Notes under the pieces: model-generated | The model's database searches: none | Told to the model about the DNA's origin: nothing | What the model saw: only the letters and a program-made list of their open reading frames with translations | In this document: positions 13,922 to 25,295 of the stretch, in pieces | Position numbering within the stretch: the first letter of the stretch is position 1 | How the letters are laid out: every line of letters starts with the position of its first letter | Position numbers and translations under genes: made by a program | Assembly: GCA_051294375.1 (NCBI GenBank) | Contig: CM119266.1 | Coordinates: 26,835,932-26,899,931, forward strand | Source: Paraspadella gotoi | Taxonomy: Eukaryota; Chaetognatha | Length of the DNA stretch: 64,000 nucleotides | Reading direction: 5' to 3'

Positions 13922-13927
13922 AATAAA
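13922..13927 (+). terminator. Poly(A) signal after XKR exon 4a
   Basis: AATAAA 63 bases past the exon 4a stop and before exon 4b, consistent with a short transcript form ending here. Confidence 0.55.
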
Positions 13928-14000
13928 AGCATTTTAGAATAAATTACTTATTAATAAATTACTTATGATTGTAACCCCAAGAAATACATTTCTAATCCAG

Positions 14001-14601
14001 GACACGCACTACGTTTATCAAAACCTTTTTGTGCTACGCGCTTTGTTTGACGTTGGCGCTGACTTCCGGTTTCTGTTCTGCCAATTTCGCTCTGACAAAA
14101 AACAATGAGAAGTGGAATTTCTTAAAAGCGTTCAAGCATCGCGTCGATCCACGAGACTCCGCGACGCAAGGATCGAAACAGGATCCTTCAGCGGATTCGA
14201 GGGAACTGTTTACCGTTTCTCTAAACTGGCGGCGAGATCACGTCAAAGCTAATTCAACTCGGTCCGTTGCTACCACACGAAGCCAAATTTGGACCCGAAC
14301 GAGCCTTTCGTCGTCAAACGTCACTCAGTTTCACACTTCACTCCTCGTTCCAAAGATCCCAGACGGAACCGATTTCACCGACAACGTCCCGATCTTCATT
14401 TATCGCGACCTCAACAAATGTGACGAGCATTTCCTCTCGCGCGGCGGCGCCTTCGTCAATGACTTCCGGTCCTGGCTCAGCGCCGGCGACTTATTCGCCA
14501 ACGTAGCAGAGTTTTGGGCGGAGAACGTCCTCTGCGCGGTGCACTTGTTCGCGCCGCTGGAGCGCCTCGTCTTCGCGTCGGGGGCGTGGCTGTTTGTTTA
14601 G
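14001..14601 (+). CDS. XKR alternative last exon 4b, shortened by an in-frame TAG
   Basis: The acceptor TCTAATCCAG ends at 14000. The exon enters in the same phase as 4a, so joining exon 3 to it keeps frame, for a product of about 635 aa. It is clearly paralogous to 4a: both begin with F-(L/I)-K-x-F-L-C-Y, share LALTSGFCSANFAL, diverge in the middle, then share EFW-x-ENVLCA-x-H and FASG-x-WL-like ends. In 4a the frame continues VEAVGLLVIGMLRL to its stop. In 4b a TAG (14599-14601) stands where 4a has Glu, and the frame after it still reads AVGVAVIGAW down to TGA 14662-14664. 4b thus looks truncated relative to its sister by one nonsense codon. An AATAAA at 14809-14814 could end this form. The middle region (about 14095-14490) is unlike 4a and longer. 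Confidence 0.7.
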
Positions 14602-15655
14602 GCGGTGGGCGTGGCGGTGATTGGAGCTTGGAGAATCGACGGGAAGCTTGGTTATGCTCGATGATGTCAATAATAAGTTGTCGTATATGAGTTTTCTTCC
14701 CATTAGCAATCTTTTTATGTGAATTCAATTTTGGTATATTCGAAACAGCGAAACATTCTTATTGTTACGTTCTTTAAAAATCGAGTCAACCCTGCGTTCA
14801 ATTTCTTAAATAAAGGGCAAAGAAAAAACCAAACCTCCATTATTTTTCTGAAGTCGGTAGAGATACTGGAGCTGGAGAAAAGTTCACAGGTCTTTCGTAA
14901 AACTACACAAAAAAAACTCACCGAGACATTCGTTCACAACGGACCCCTCTCACGTCGCTCACATCGTTCACGGCTTCGAATCTCACTTTAAATTCCCTAA
15001 TTTCCTTTTTTCCTCGTGAAACGAGTTTCGCTTTTAAGAGAATTTAATTTCGTGAATAAAACAACCCTCGAGTTTTAACTTCAATTACTGCGGGCGGGGA
15101 AAAGGGAAAGGGTTGGGTAGGGTAAGGGGTGGAACAGAGGGCGTGGTAAGGGATGCAAAGGGCGGCGGAGGGGGGCGGGAGGCGGGAGTTCCTCATTTGG
15201 AGCCGAAATGAGAAAAAAAATTGAATGTTTTTTTTTCTTTCCAAGTTTTTATGATTTTTTTTTTAAGAGGATTTTTTCGAGCCGTCGGGTCGTAAGTTAG
15301 TAGTGGAAAGGGAAGGAAAGGGTCGTATAACTTACAAGAAAAGTGGTGAGAAATGGTAAGGACGAAAAAGTTTTTTTTTTTTTTCAAAGAGAGAAATATT
15401 ACTAATCAGGTGAAGAGGATAATTTAAGAGTTGAATGGTTTGCGTCTAAAAAAAAGAAAAGGAAAAGAGACGCTTAGAGACGGTGCTACGTAGTATGTTG
15501 GGCGGGAGGATCGAATTGAGATGATGGGGGGAGACTCCGAGAAAAAAAAAAAGGGGGGGGAGAAAGAAAAAACCCTCTGCGTCGAGACTAACGACGACTC
15601 TAATTAGCTGAAAGTCAATTCTATGATTGGGAGAAACGCGCGAAAAGGATGGATG
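14602..15655. other. 3' region of the XKR gene and low-complexity DNA
   Basis: Contains the poly(A) signal at 14809-14814, purine-rich tracts (15090-15190 and 15300-15560) and homopolymers. No exon seen. Confidence 0.5.
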
Positions 15656-15690
15656 TGAGAGAGAGAGAGAGAGAGAGAAGAGAGAGGAGA

Positions 15691-15722
<32 letters not shown>
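15656..15722. repeat. (GA)n microsatellite
   Basis: GA runs interrupted by AGG units. A degenerate GAC run with short interruptions (about 15777-15810) follows. Confidence 0.9.
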
Positions 15723-15726
<4 letters not shown>

Positions 15727-16199
15727 TTCCTTTGATTTTTGTCCCGTTTTGATTTTTTTTTTAACGCCAGAGGAACGACGACGATAACGACGACGACGAC
15801 GACGATAACGCCCGACTGCCCGACGTCTCCGGGAGAATCTCTGGGCTGCCATCTGGTGTCTGGAAATGTAAACAAAAGATTTGATTCTATTCTCTCGTTC
15901 TCTATTCTCTTCCCCTCCCCCTCTTTCGATATTCACTTCGTGAAGAGAAGAAGAATAAAAAAAAGTAGGGAAGTGAATCTTTTCACGGAGTTTTTCGGAC
16001 CGTGACGACGCGACTCGGTTCGACGACGCCAGGTGTCGCATCGGCGCCGCGCCTTCCCTCTGGCGGGCGGGAAATAAATGAAAGAAATAAACAAAACAAA
16101 CAATGGGGAAGGAGAGGGAAAAAAATTCGACGTCGAATGGAAGCTGAGGTCAAATTGGAAGCTTTAGGGCTTTGTATAGGAGATCTGTGGTGGTTTTAT

Positions 16200-16279
16200 T
16201 TTTTTGTCTCACTCTCCATCTCTCTTTCTGTCTCTCTTATTCTTTCATATTTCTCTCTCTCTTTTTTTTCTCTTTCTTT

Positions 16280-16334
<55 letters not shown>

Positions 16335-17215
16335 CTCGCTCTCTCTCTCTCGTTTCAGGTTTCATATTCTCGCCGATGCCAACCGAGTCACCCAATGACC
16401 TCTCACTCATTCATCTATACTTCACCTTCAAGTCTCGAGTCTGTTTCGTCATTTCTTTTCTTTCCTCCACCCAGCCTTTCTCCTATCCGTCTTTTCCATC
16501 TCTTTTCCTCTTTTTCACTCTCCCTTCCTCCTTTTCTTTCTCCTTTCTTTTTTTTTCCCTTTCTTTCTCCCTTCCTCCTTTTTTTTCCTTCTTTTTTTTT
16601 CCTCTGCATTTTTTTTCACCTTTCCGCATTTTTCTTATACATATTTCTTCTTTCCTTCTTTTCTTCTTTTTTTCCTCCTTTTTTTTCTTTGCTTCTTTTT
16701 TTCACCTTTCCTCCTTTTCGTCTTTTCCTCCTTTTTCTTATACTTTTCTTCTTTCTTTCTTCTTTCTTCTTTCTCCTTTTTCCTTTTCTTCTTTTTTTCA
16801 CCTTTCCTTTTTTCATATTTTCCTCCTTTTTCATATACTTTTTTCTTCTTTTCTTTTTTTCCTTCCTTTTCCTTTTCTTCTTTTTTTCACCTTTCCTCCT
16901 TTTCTTATACTTTTTTTCTTCTTTCCTTCTTTCTTTCTTTTTCTTCCCTTCCTTTTTTACTTCCTCCTATTTCTTTTCCTCTCCTTCACTATTTCCTTTT
17001 CTTCCTCTTTTTCCCTCCGTCAAAAAAAGGTTTCTCGCTTCGCTCCTCACTTCACTTTCGCGACTTCACTTCACAAACCTTTTCCATGTCTATTCTTACT
17101 CTACTTAATCCTTTTTCACCTTTCTCACTTTCATTATCCCCATTTTTCTTCCTTCCCTTTTCTCCTCCCCATTTCCGTCAACCGACCCCCAAAGGAGAAT
17201 CGAAACCGAACCGTC
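16200..17215. repeat. One-kilobase polypyrimidine tract
   Basis: Almost every base on + is C or T, with a (CT)n core at about 16285-16352 and imperfect CTTTTTTTCACCTTTCCTCC-like units around 16600-16960. Long Phe/Ser/Leu frames across it on + and Lys/Arg/Glu frames on - come from composition. The segment could favour triplex DNA. Confidence 0.9.
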
Positions 17216-17500
17216 GCTGAGCAACGAACATGAATTGAAAAAAAAATTGAAACCGAAAAATATGAAATGAAAACGACCGACGACACCATTAATGCTTTCG
17301 CTCGTTTAGGCAAAGAGGAAATAATAATAACTTCATATCTTTTTTTTCTATTTTTAATTTTACAACTTTTTTTCTTCTCAAGATAGAGAAAAAAACGTGT
17401 TATTTCAAAAGCGAGATTTTTTTTGATGAAAAAAGAAGAAAGAAAAAAAAGGCGAAAATGAGCGACGATAAAAAAAAAATTGGCAATCAGTGGGACTGGG

Positions 17501-17562
17501 AGGAGGAGGGGAGGGAGAGAGAGAGAGAGGGAGAGAGAAGAGGGAGGAGAGAGAGAGAGAGA

Positions 17563-17618
<56 letters not shown>
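17501..17618. repeat. (GA)n microsatellite
   Basis: GA/GGA-rich run becoming pure GA at its end. Confidence 0.95.
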
Positions 17619-17621
<3 letters not shown>

Positions 17622-20600
17622 GTTTCCGATTTTTGGAACTGATGTGGAAAGAGAGAAGATTTAGTACTCAAGAGTAAAAGAAGCGTTAATAGTTCGTGGG
17701 GGTTCGCCCTTCAAGACGATCATCCCTTTATCTGGCCCAGTTACTAGAGATATTACGATTTTAAAAGTTTAAAAAAGTACTATTTAATTATTAAAAGCGG
17801 AAAAAAAACAATCATCACGTCATTTTAAAGTTATTCCTGGTAAGGAGTAAAAACAAAATTAATCGAAAAATTAACAGACCATCTTACCATCAACGGAATG
17901 GACTATAAACGGACTTGGTTGGCCTAGTGATGTGATTGCTCGTCTCCTTCACGAATCATCAGAATACCGACGAATCACAGACCTTACTTCAACCTTAGAA
18001 TGACCAATGACCGACAGAGGAACCGACGGAGGGATTGATGGTCAAAATTGCTAAGAGAACTCGAGGCATTCACCTCTACACCCGAACTCAAGAAAGAACT
18101 CTTCTTCAAATAATTATTGAACCATTTAATATTGTCATCACCTTTGTCTTAACCTTTGTTATTCGTGTCATCGTATTACCTATGTCATCACCCTAATCAT
18201 TGTCCGTCATTAATAAACTATTGTCAACCCAAATACTTGCCACTTATTATTTACCCTCGTTATTTGACTAAACGTCAACGTTACTATCGACCGACCGACT
18301 AAAAAAAAATTTAGTCCCTCCTCCTTCTTCGAGGGACGAGAAAGAAAGAAAGAAAATTATGGTCTCTTTTTTTTTCTGCTGACGACGACGACAACTACGA
18401 CGACGACGACGACAACTACGACGACGACAAAGTTTCCAAGGGTCGTTGGTCATCGGGCTCCATCATCCGGGTGTCGCATTCCAGGTCCATGGCTCAGAGG
18501 CCATTCGTCTTTGCTTCCTTCTTTTTTTTCCCTCCTTTTTTCTCCTTTCCCTGATTTTTACCAGCGCTCGTTTTCCATTTTTATCTTTTACCTTTTATTT
18601 TACTGGGATTTAAGCAGTAAGGTTAATTTTGCCACAGTTATCTTGTCAACATTTAAATTTAAAATTTGTTTATTTAATTTTTTTCCCTATTTTTTTTGGT
18701 GGGGGCGTCATTTGCCTGTTCTGAGAGCATCGCTTTTTCAACGCTGTTCTCTCGCGTTGTATCCCTGTTTTTCCGCATCTTCTTTTTCCGCATCTTCTCT
18801 TTTCCTCGTTTTTGTGAGGCTTTCGCTTTTTGAAAGGTTCGTCATTTTTTTTCTTTTGTTTTGGTCATGAGAAAGAGACGTGAGCAAGAAATATGTCTTT
18901 GAGAAGGTCAGGCAAATTTTGGAAGGCTGAACGGACAAAAACAATATGAGCAAAAGTACAGTGCATGTACAAAAATTCAATAATTAATATATATTATATG
19001 AAGACAAAAACATGCTCATTCCTCAAGTTTCATTTTCTGTTCGCCAATACGTTTACGATTTGCTTAAGCCACAGCGGCAAACGTTGTCGGGCCAATATGC
19101 CCAAGGAATTGCGTGAGTATAGACCAAAGTATTACCTTTTTGGCTAAAGAGTAAAAAACGTGAGAGAAGAAAGTGAGTGAGTAAGCGAAAAAATATACGA
19201 AAAAAATTCACCGCATTTTAAACTTCGGATCAACACGTCTCGTGGGCGTGGTCTCTCCCCAGCCCAGGCGTCGCTTTCTTCTCTTGATCGTTGCCGTTTT
19301 GTTTAATGAACTGAGCTCCTCGAACGAATTGGCTTTTATGCGTCGCTACTTGAAGTTGAACAGAAAATGTGTCAATTCACAACGAAGTATAACGTTTGTC
19401 ATTACAACTTTTTCGCTGTTTATTTTCAAAATGAATTCATTACCTCATACCATCTCATTTCGATTGTATTTCTTATCAAATTTACGAGAGTAGCAATGTG
19501 ATTGTGCATATAAGTCCTCAGTATAAACTATGGAGTAATGATGTAAATTTCGTTCCCAGAAATAAACAACGCTCCTCGCGGCTACGTTCTGCAACGCCAT
19601 CTCTCTTCACTACATAACCGTCACAAGCGGCGATCGAATCGTCATTTGATGTCTTGAATCTCTTTGGACTCAATCATTTTCTTCTCCCTCGACTTTAAAT
19701 GCTGCCGAGGCGATTAAACCATCGCTGTCCGTCGTCGTCGTCTCGGTTGTCGTCGTCGTCGTCTCGGTTGTCGTCGTCGTTTACGCGCCCGAGTCGTTGC
19801 CAAGGAGATCGAGCTTTCAAGGTCACCGCGGGAGAAGTGAGAAAAAAAAAGACGTTTACTGACGATTAGATGTGATCATTGGGTTTGTGATGAGATATTC
19901 GGAAGTCTGAGAGAATCAGAACTTGAGAGGATGTGATAATTAAACAATCGTCGTATCATATATACTTTATATAGCTAGAAAAAACGATTTTGGAAATTAT
20001 TCATTGATCAAATAATTACGATTTTTTTTTCTCAAGTTTAATTTTTCCGACTTTGAATGATTCACGCGGTTCGGCCGAGCCGTAGTCGCCCCCTTTCGCT
20101 CCTGCCGCTGCCCCCGTCTCTACCGCCGCAGACGCAGCCGTCGCTTCCGCTGCTTTGACTTTCGATTTCCCGATTAAGTTTCATTTTCTCATTTCGCGAA
20201 GAAAACTCGGAATGCGGAATCGAGGGTTTTTGTTTTTGTTTTTGTTGTTTGTATTTTTTTTTATCGGTATTGCAAGTGATTTTGTTTTTCATATTTTAAA
20301 GCAATTTGTATTGGTGCGTTGTTCTTGTTTTGTTTTCTTCTTTTTTTATCGTTGGATTATTATCTGGTTTCTTAATAAATAAACCCCTAAAATGACGCCA
20401 CGCCCACGCCAACGGGCATTTTCCTTCGGCCTCGTCCTTCCAGCGTCACGCCCGAGTTGTGACGCTGGAGAAGGCTCCGCCAACTCTTCGTCACTAATCG
20501 CTACGCAAAGGTTTCTCCGATGCAGATTTCCGTGTCGCAGCCGCCGCCGCGCCGCCGCCGCCGGGCCGCCGCCGCCAACTGTTGATGGGTCTTTTTTGCT

Positions 20601-20941
20601 GACGAGGCGATAATGATTCGCTGAAACTGCTTTCGTGGTCGTCTCCGTCGTCGCCGGCACCTGTTTGGCACCTCGTGTGGATGACTTTGCACCTGTCCGC
20701 AACCGACAACCGACTGTTTCGATCCTTAACGCTCTTCAGCATTCGGCAGTGTTCGTGGGCAATCGAATATATTTTCGTTATTCTCTGTACTTATTCATTC
20801 CTTTGTTCTTTCCTCCGTTCGGTCATTTGTTCGCTTCCTCGTTACATTTGCGTTTATTGAGTCCATCGTTCTTCTCCTTGCCTCTCCCCCCCCCTCGGAA
20901 CGGGCGGGGCCCCGCGCCTCCTCTTTCCGATATTCACACGT

Positions 20942-20942
<1 letters not shown>
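17619..20942. other. No assigned gene; several exon-like fragments
   Basis: Mostly AT-rich unique sequence with homopolymers and GTC runs (19722-19785). Three stretches look partly coding but lack clear splice support: Asp/Tyr-rich on + at 18379-18500, an Ala-rich frame on + at 20095-20165, and a minus-strand ATG frame at 20742-20494. At 19261-19340 a plus-strand frame resembles a hydrophobic leader (RRRFLLLIVAVLF) after an acceptor-like CTCTCCCCAG. It could be a signal-peptide exon of the receptor gene downstream, but it has no ATG of its own. Confidence 0.35.

Positions 20943-21026
<84 letters not shown>
20943..21026. repeat. (GA)n microsatellite
   Basis: Pure GA run of about 84 bases. Confidence 0.97.
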
Positions 21027-21030
<4 letters not shown>

Positions 21031-22199
21031 AGAGAAGAAGACAAGAAGATGCAAGAGAAGAATAGAGAACTGTTTGGTGTTTCTTCGATTTAGTTCGTCA
21101 ATCTAATTTGCATATCAATTTATTCATTTGTTATAACTTGTTTTGGGCACGATGTACATTTTAGGGCGTTTTACTATTATTATTAACCACCACCTTGTTC
21201 ACCTTCTTACCTACTTACCTACTCAACAAAGGAAGAAAATCGAAAAAAAAAGAAGAAAAGAATACGAAAGAGAAGAAAAGAAGTATTTCTCATTCTGTCA
21301 CCTGCTGAAAGAACCAATAAAACTTTGCGCGTCTTCACTCAGATGGAATCCAGACCCGTAAAAGAAAAGGTGTCGTCGTCGTCGTCGTCGTCGTTTCCGT
21401 AAACGCCGCCTCGGTCTCCAGTAATTGATTACACTTCTTCCCAGACAATAATTTTTCTCAGACTTTCTGGGGCAGGTGGGAAGGTGCTTGAGACGCTGGT
21501 GGAAGGTGCTCGAGGCGCTTGTAACAGGTGCTTGCCGAGCAGGTGGGAGGAGCTCGCCATGCTTGAAGGAGAGTATTGCGATAATGTGGGGAAGTGCAGG
21601 AGAAAATAAATTTATTGCACGGAAATCAAATGGTTTTTCACTTGGCACAGTAATTCCCATAATAAAAATTTACATAAGATCTTAATTATACTCCCTATGG
21701 TTGAGGTTTAAAGAAGAAATGATATTCCTATTTTGTTGCATGAATGATAAATAATGCCATGGGAGTTTAATTGTAAGAGATGGATTCATGAAATATTACT
21801 AATTGAGATTGAATTCATCAATCTCATTTTCATATAGTAGTAAAGCCCATTGTCCATTGATTTATGACCGGAGCCCCACTTTTATTCAATTACTCATTAA
21901 ATGCGTTTGGTTCCCGCTCTCAGTTGGAGCGATTTAGAAATTGAAATTTAATTTGAGCCACATTCAACGTTTTTTGGATGGTTTGGCGCTTTGTATCGCC
22001 ACACTTATAAAGCATTCCAAACATTAATCGGCAGAGGAAGAAAGTTTCAAGCCCGTACTTACGTATATTGAGCGAGCTGAACATCCATCGTCGGATAGAC
22101 CCCTTACCTTAGCATCGTTCCCCTCATTCTGGTCGGGTCGGCGAGTTATCGACAGCCGAGGAAGAATATTTTCCTCAGGTGAAGTTCGCAACGACGGAT

Positions 22200-22362
22200 A
22201 TTTAATCGAACGGCGACAGTTTTCCGCCGGAAAAAGGGAAACCGGCGCCGAAACCAACGCCCGGCGCCCCCGTCGACGATACAACGACGACATTTCCAAT
22301 TACAACTTCAATAACGACGACAACGACGAAGACGGCGGGCGAGGCCTTTAACTTTAAGTGCA
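22200..22362 (+). CDS. Candidate Pro/Thr-rich linker exon
   Basis: From about 22217 a plus-strand frame reads a Pro/Lys-rich segment (PPEKGKPAPKPTPGAP) followed by a Thr-rich stretch and GEAFNFKC. Such Pro/Thr linkers are typical between extracellular domains. An acceptor-like GGCGACAG precedes it and a donor-like AAGTGCAT lies near 22350. It may belong to the CUB-LDLa receptor, but the phase does not join directly to the next recognised exon (24627), so at least one exon would be missing between them. Confidence 0.3.
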
Positions 22363-22547
22363 TCATTTTCGGTTTCCTTTTCAACGTCACATGGAAGAGG
22401 AATTAGTTTTTACGACGAACTGTCGTCGCTTCATAACCGGGAATTCGTTGTCGTCGTTGAACTCGTCGTCGGCAACGACATTACCCTTTTCATTTCCTTT
22501 ATTCCCTTTGAAAATTGTACTGTCGTCGTTGATGGCTTCGTTGTCGT

Positions 22548-22576
22548 CGTCTTCGTCGTCGTCGTCGTCGTCGTCG
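22548..22576. repeat. (CGT)n trinucleotide run
   Basis: Pure repeat of about ten units in unassigned sequence. The minus strand would give poly-Asp. Confidence 0.9.
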
Positions 22577-22955
22577 TTTGCCCATTTTCGTCCCATTTCC
22601 ATCGAAAAAAAGGGGAGGGGGAATATCAGCTAGGCGCGAAATGAATAATTTGCCTAAAAAGGAAATATGCATATTTTAAAATGCAAAAAAAGCCAGAGTA
22701 TAGTCTCCGGTTTTCGCCGGTTTAACCTTATTTATATTTAATATTGCTTGATATATTGAAGGATAAAGGATAAACATTTAATTTTCTTTATTGTCTTATA
22801 TGTTCTCATATTTTTCAAAATATATTTTCTACCTTTGCGCAAACCTTTTTTAAACTACACCACAACTGTCGAGATAATATATTATATCATCTCAGGAGTA
22901 TCAAGCAAAGGATCGGGGACTCGGGCGATTTCCACGGAAATGGAATAGCCGAATC

Positions 22956-22993
22956 CTGATTGGTCAAGCTTGGAACCGGAATCGACCAATCAG
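22956..22993. promoter_or_regulatory. Paired inverted CCAAT boxes
   Basis: CTGATTGGTC (22956-22965) and its exact reverse complement GACCAATCAG (22984-22993) are separated by 18 bases. Each arm contains an NF-Y-type CCAAT box in opposite orientation. Such pairs occur in promoters, so a transcription start may lie nearby. No first exon was fixed. Confidence 0.4.
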
Positions 22994-23639
22994 CTTGCAG
23001 AATCATTCGAACTGTCAATTTAACCCACGTCGCCGAACCATGAGTTTTTCCTTAAATGATATGCAAGGAAAGCAATCTTTGAATTTAATTTTTAGTCACC
23101 AGTCGGTCCTTTATCGAGCTATATTTTTTTGATATAAATACATAAAAATAAAATGTTTTATAAAATCCAATATATCGAACAGTAAATTTTTTTTTATGCC
23201 TGCAACTGTTACGCTACGCCATTTTTGGCGTCCTATATACCTGATCGAAGCCCTCATAAAATGGTAGGCGAAACTTTGGCATCATAATACCCTGGTGGGA
23301 AAAGTTGGCAACAACGACACCAAGTACAACAACATGCTTGACTCAGTCGTAAAATTCGAGCGCTACTTTGGTATGTAGCGAAGCGCTCCCTTCGCGCCGG
23401 CGTTTTTCGTCTCGCCGCTCATCGTTCCGCGCCGATGTTTTTGCCCTCCCTCCGCCGGGCGTCCCTACGTCGTCGGCGCCATTGTTCCACTGGCTGCGCG
23501 GGCGGCGATTTCCGTCTCTCGCCTCCATTCATAAACTTTGTTGGCCTTTTGTTCCCAATCGTCGAGTCTTTTGTTCGAAATCTCCGCCTCGACATGGCGA
23601 TTCTAAAAGTCGTCGACAGATGGCGACTAGACGTTCGTT

Positions 23640-23773
23640 GAGGACGACGACGACTAACGAAGAACGATGACGGCGACGTTGAGGACGACGATGACGCGGA
23701 CGACGACGTCGACCGTGATTTTAAAAAATCCGGAGAAATCGAGCGTCTCTCTCGCATTCTACGTAACTTATAA
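23640..23773 (+). CDS. Candidate acidic C-terminal exon, unknown product
   Basis: A plus-strand frame ends at TAA 23771-23773. It reads DDGDVEDDDDADDDVDRDF then KKSGEIERLSRILRNL: acidic, then an amphipathic basic end. The in-frame upstream stop (TGA near 23640) means it must begin within this stretch, but no strong acceptor is seen. The minus strand is also open here with a Ser-rich product, so strand assignment is uncertain. Confidence 0.2.
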
Positions 23774-24274
23774 AAATTTGTCTTTAGGCGAGTTTCAATA
23801 TAATTTTTTTTCCAACGTCTTTGTCAATTTTAAACTTTGTACATAGTTTGTACAACTCTGTATAATGTGTATAATGTGTATATAGTGAATATAGTTCGCT
23901 CTGATTCCATCTGCGATGAGTTATAAAGTTTTCTTATTCTAAAAATGGCTTTGCATCCGAAGGTCTCAATTCTGAAAGGTTCCCAGCTTTAATTTTAGTT
24001 TTAATTTAGTTTTATTTTTTTTGCGTTCTTGGGCTTAGGTATGTGTATTACACAAAGGAATTCCCTTTAAGCTTTATTTGTATTTGTTTTTTTTTTTTTT
24101 GTTGTTGTTGTTTACAGTTTGAAATTTAGGTTGAGATTGTTTCTAATCAAAGCATTTTCATTTTTCCTTAATATTTTTTCCAACCAACTCGTTAAAAAAT
24201 TGGCCAGGTGTCCGCTTTTATTAAAGAATGGCGCATAAATCGGAAATTAATTTGAATTTCAGAAATTGGAGAGT

Positions 24275-24276
<2 letters not shown>

Positions 24277-24317
<41 letters not shown>

Positions 24318-24327
24318 GAGAGAGAGA
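24277..24327. repeat. (GA)n microsatellite
   Basis: GA run with a GATA interruption. Confidence 0.95.
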
Positions 24328-24626
24328 TTAAACTTACTAATTTAGCGACTGTAATCAAGCTCGTCAATTGCGCATTCATCAAAAGTGTTGGCGATCGTTG
24401 CACCTGAGCCTAATAATGGAGGCGAGGTGGCAACTCGCTTTATTAGCAATTACCGAGCGAATTTGACAAGTTTAAAAACTAGGGTTCGTAATCACGCTTT
24501 CTCGAGCCATTGGTGCGCAAGTAAAGGTCAATGTGCGCTAGAATATTCCGTTTTCAGGCTCTGCGCTTTATAAATAATAAAAATTCAACCACGAACTCTC
24601 CCTCTTTCCCATCCCGCGTCTTCCAG

Positions 24627-24762
24627 CGCACCTTCAAGTGCAAAGACAACGGAATCTCGACGGAGGTCCTGGCCAACAACCGCTACATGACCCTGCGTTA
24701 CCAAAGCAACCCCCACGCCCCAGGGCGCGGCGAGCGCCGGGGATTCAAGGCCGTTCTCACGG
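24627..24762 (+). CDS. CUB domain, C-terminal half (exon of CUB-LDLa receptor)
   Basis: The acceptor CGTCTTCCAG ends at 24626; the donor GTGAGT starts at 24763; exit phase is 1. It encodes 45 residues: RTFKCKDNG, then VLANNRYMTLRYQSN and RRGFKAVLTG. This matches the end of a CUB domain, where a hydrophobic strand of the LxLxF type and GF-x-A-x-Y precede the next module. The first half of the CUB was not found upstream, so earlier exons are missing or were missed. The following exon enters in matching phase and starts an LDLa module, an order seen in NETO- and LRP12-type receptors. Confidence 0.6.
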
Positions 24763-25157
24763 GTGAGTATTCGACGGAAAGTATATATGGTTGGAGCCGG
24801 GTGAGGGAAATACAAAGGGTAAAGTTACCGGCAAGTAAAAAAGTTAGTACTTCATTGTTTTATTGGGTTGCTAATCTCTTTATCGCGCGAGAAAATTAGA
24901 GCGCTTGATCGTGCGTGGGAAGCCGCGTACCTTGGACGCTAAGCGAGTTTGCTCTTGATGCAAGGAAAATTATGGGGGGGGAAAAGGAGGAGGGGAAAAA
25001 AAGGAAAATGAAATTGCTTCATTCGTGAATTAATAAGTCGTTCTGTCGCGAGGGCAATTTTTATGAGCAAAATTATCCGTAATTTAAGTTTAAGCATAGT
25101 TACCGCTAAGTTTAACTCCCTCCGCCCCTCACCTCTGCCTCCCCCTTCCACTTTAAG

Positions 25158-25295
25158 CCTACGAGACTTTCGGCATCTGCAGCATGTCCAACCACAAGTG
25201 CGAAAACGGACTCTGCATCGACGACGACCTCACTTGCGATCAGATCAACCACTGCGGGGACAACAGCGACGAGGCGCCCAAGCTCAACTGCGTCG
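25158..25295 (+). CDS. LDL-receptor class A module (exon of CUB-LDLa receptor)
   Basis: GT-AG exon encoding a complete LDLa repeat. Six cysteines occur in canonical order (GIC, HKC, GLC, LTC, NHC, LNC) and the calcium-binding acidic cluster reads CDQINHCGDNSDE. LDLa modules are extracellular, calcium-stabilised ligand-binding units of about 40 residues. The exon enters in phase 1 from the CUB exon and leaves in phase 1. Its tail after the last Cys is short, so further exons must lead to the membrane segment near 36 kb. Confidence 0.85.

Noticed and set aside
16002-17233. Two overlapping frames of about 350 codons, Phe/Ser/Leu-rich, resembling multi-pass membrane proteins
   Set aside because: They arise from a polypyrimidine tract; both frames are equally open and no family pattern is present.
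23419-23757. 112-codon Ser/Arg-rich minus-strand frame
   Set aside because: Open on both strands because of a GAC-rich stretch; no conserved motif and no splice support.
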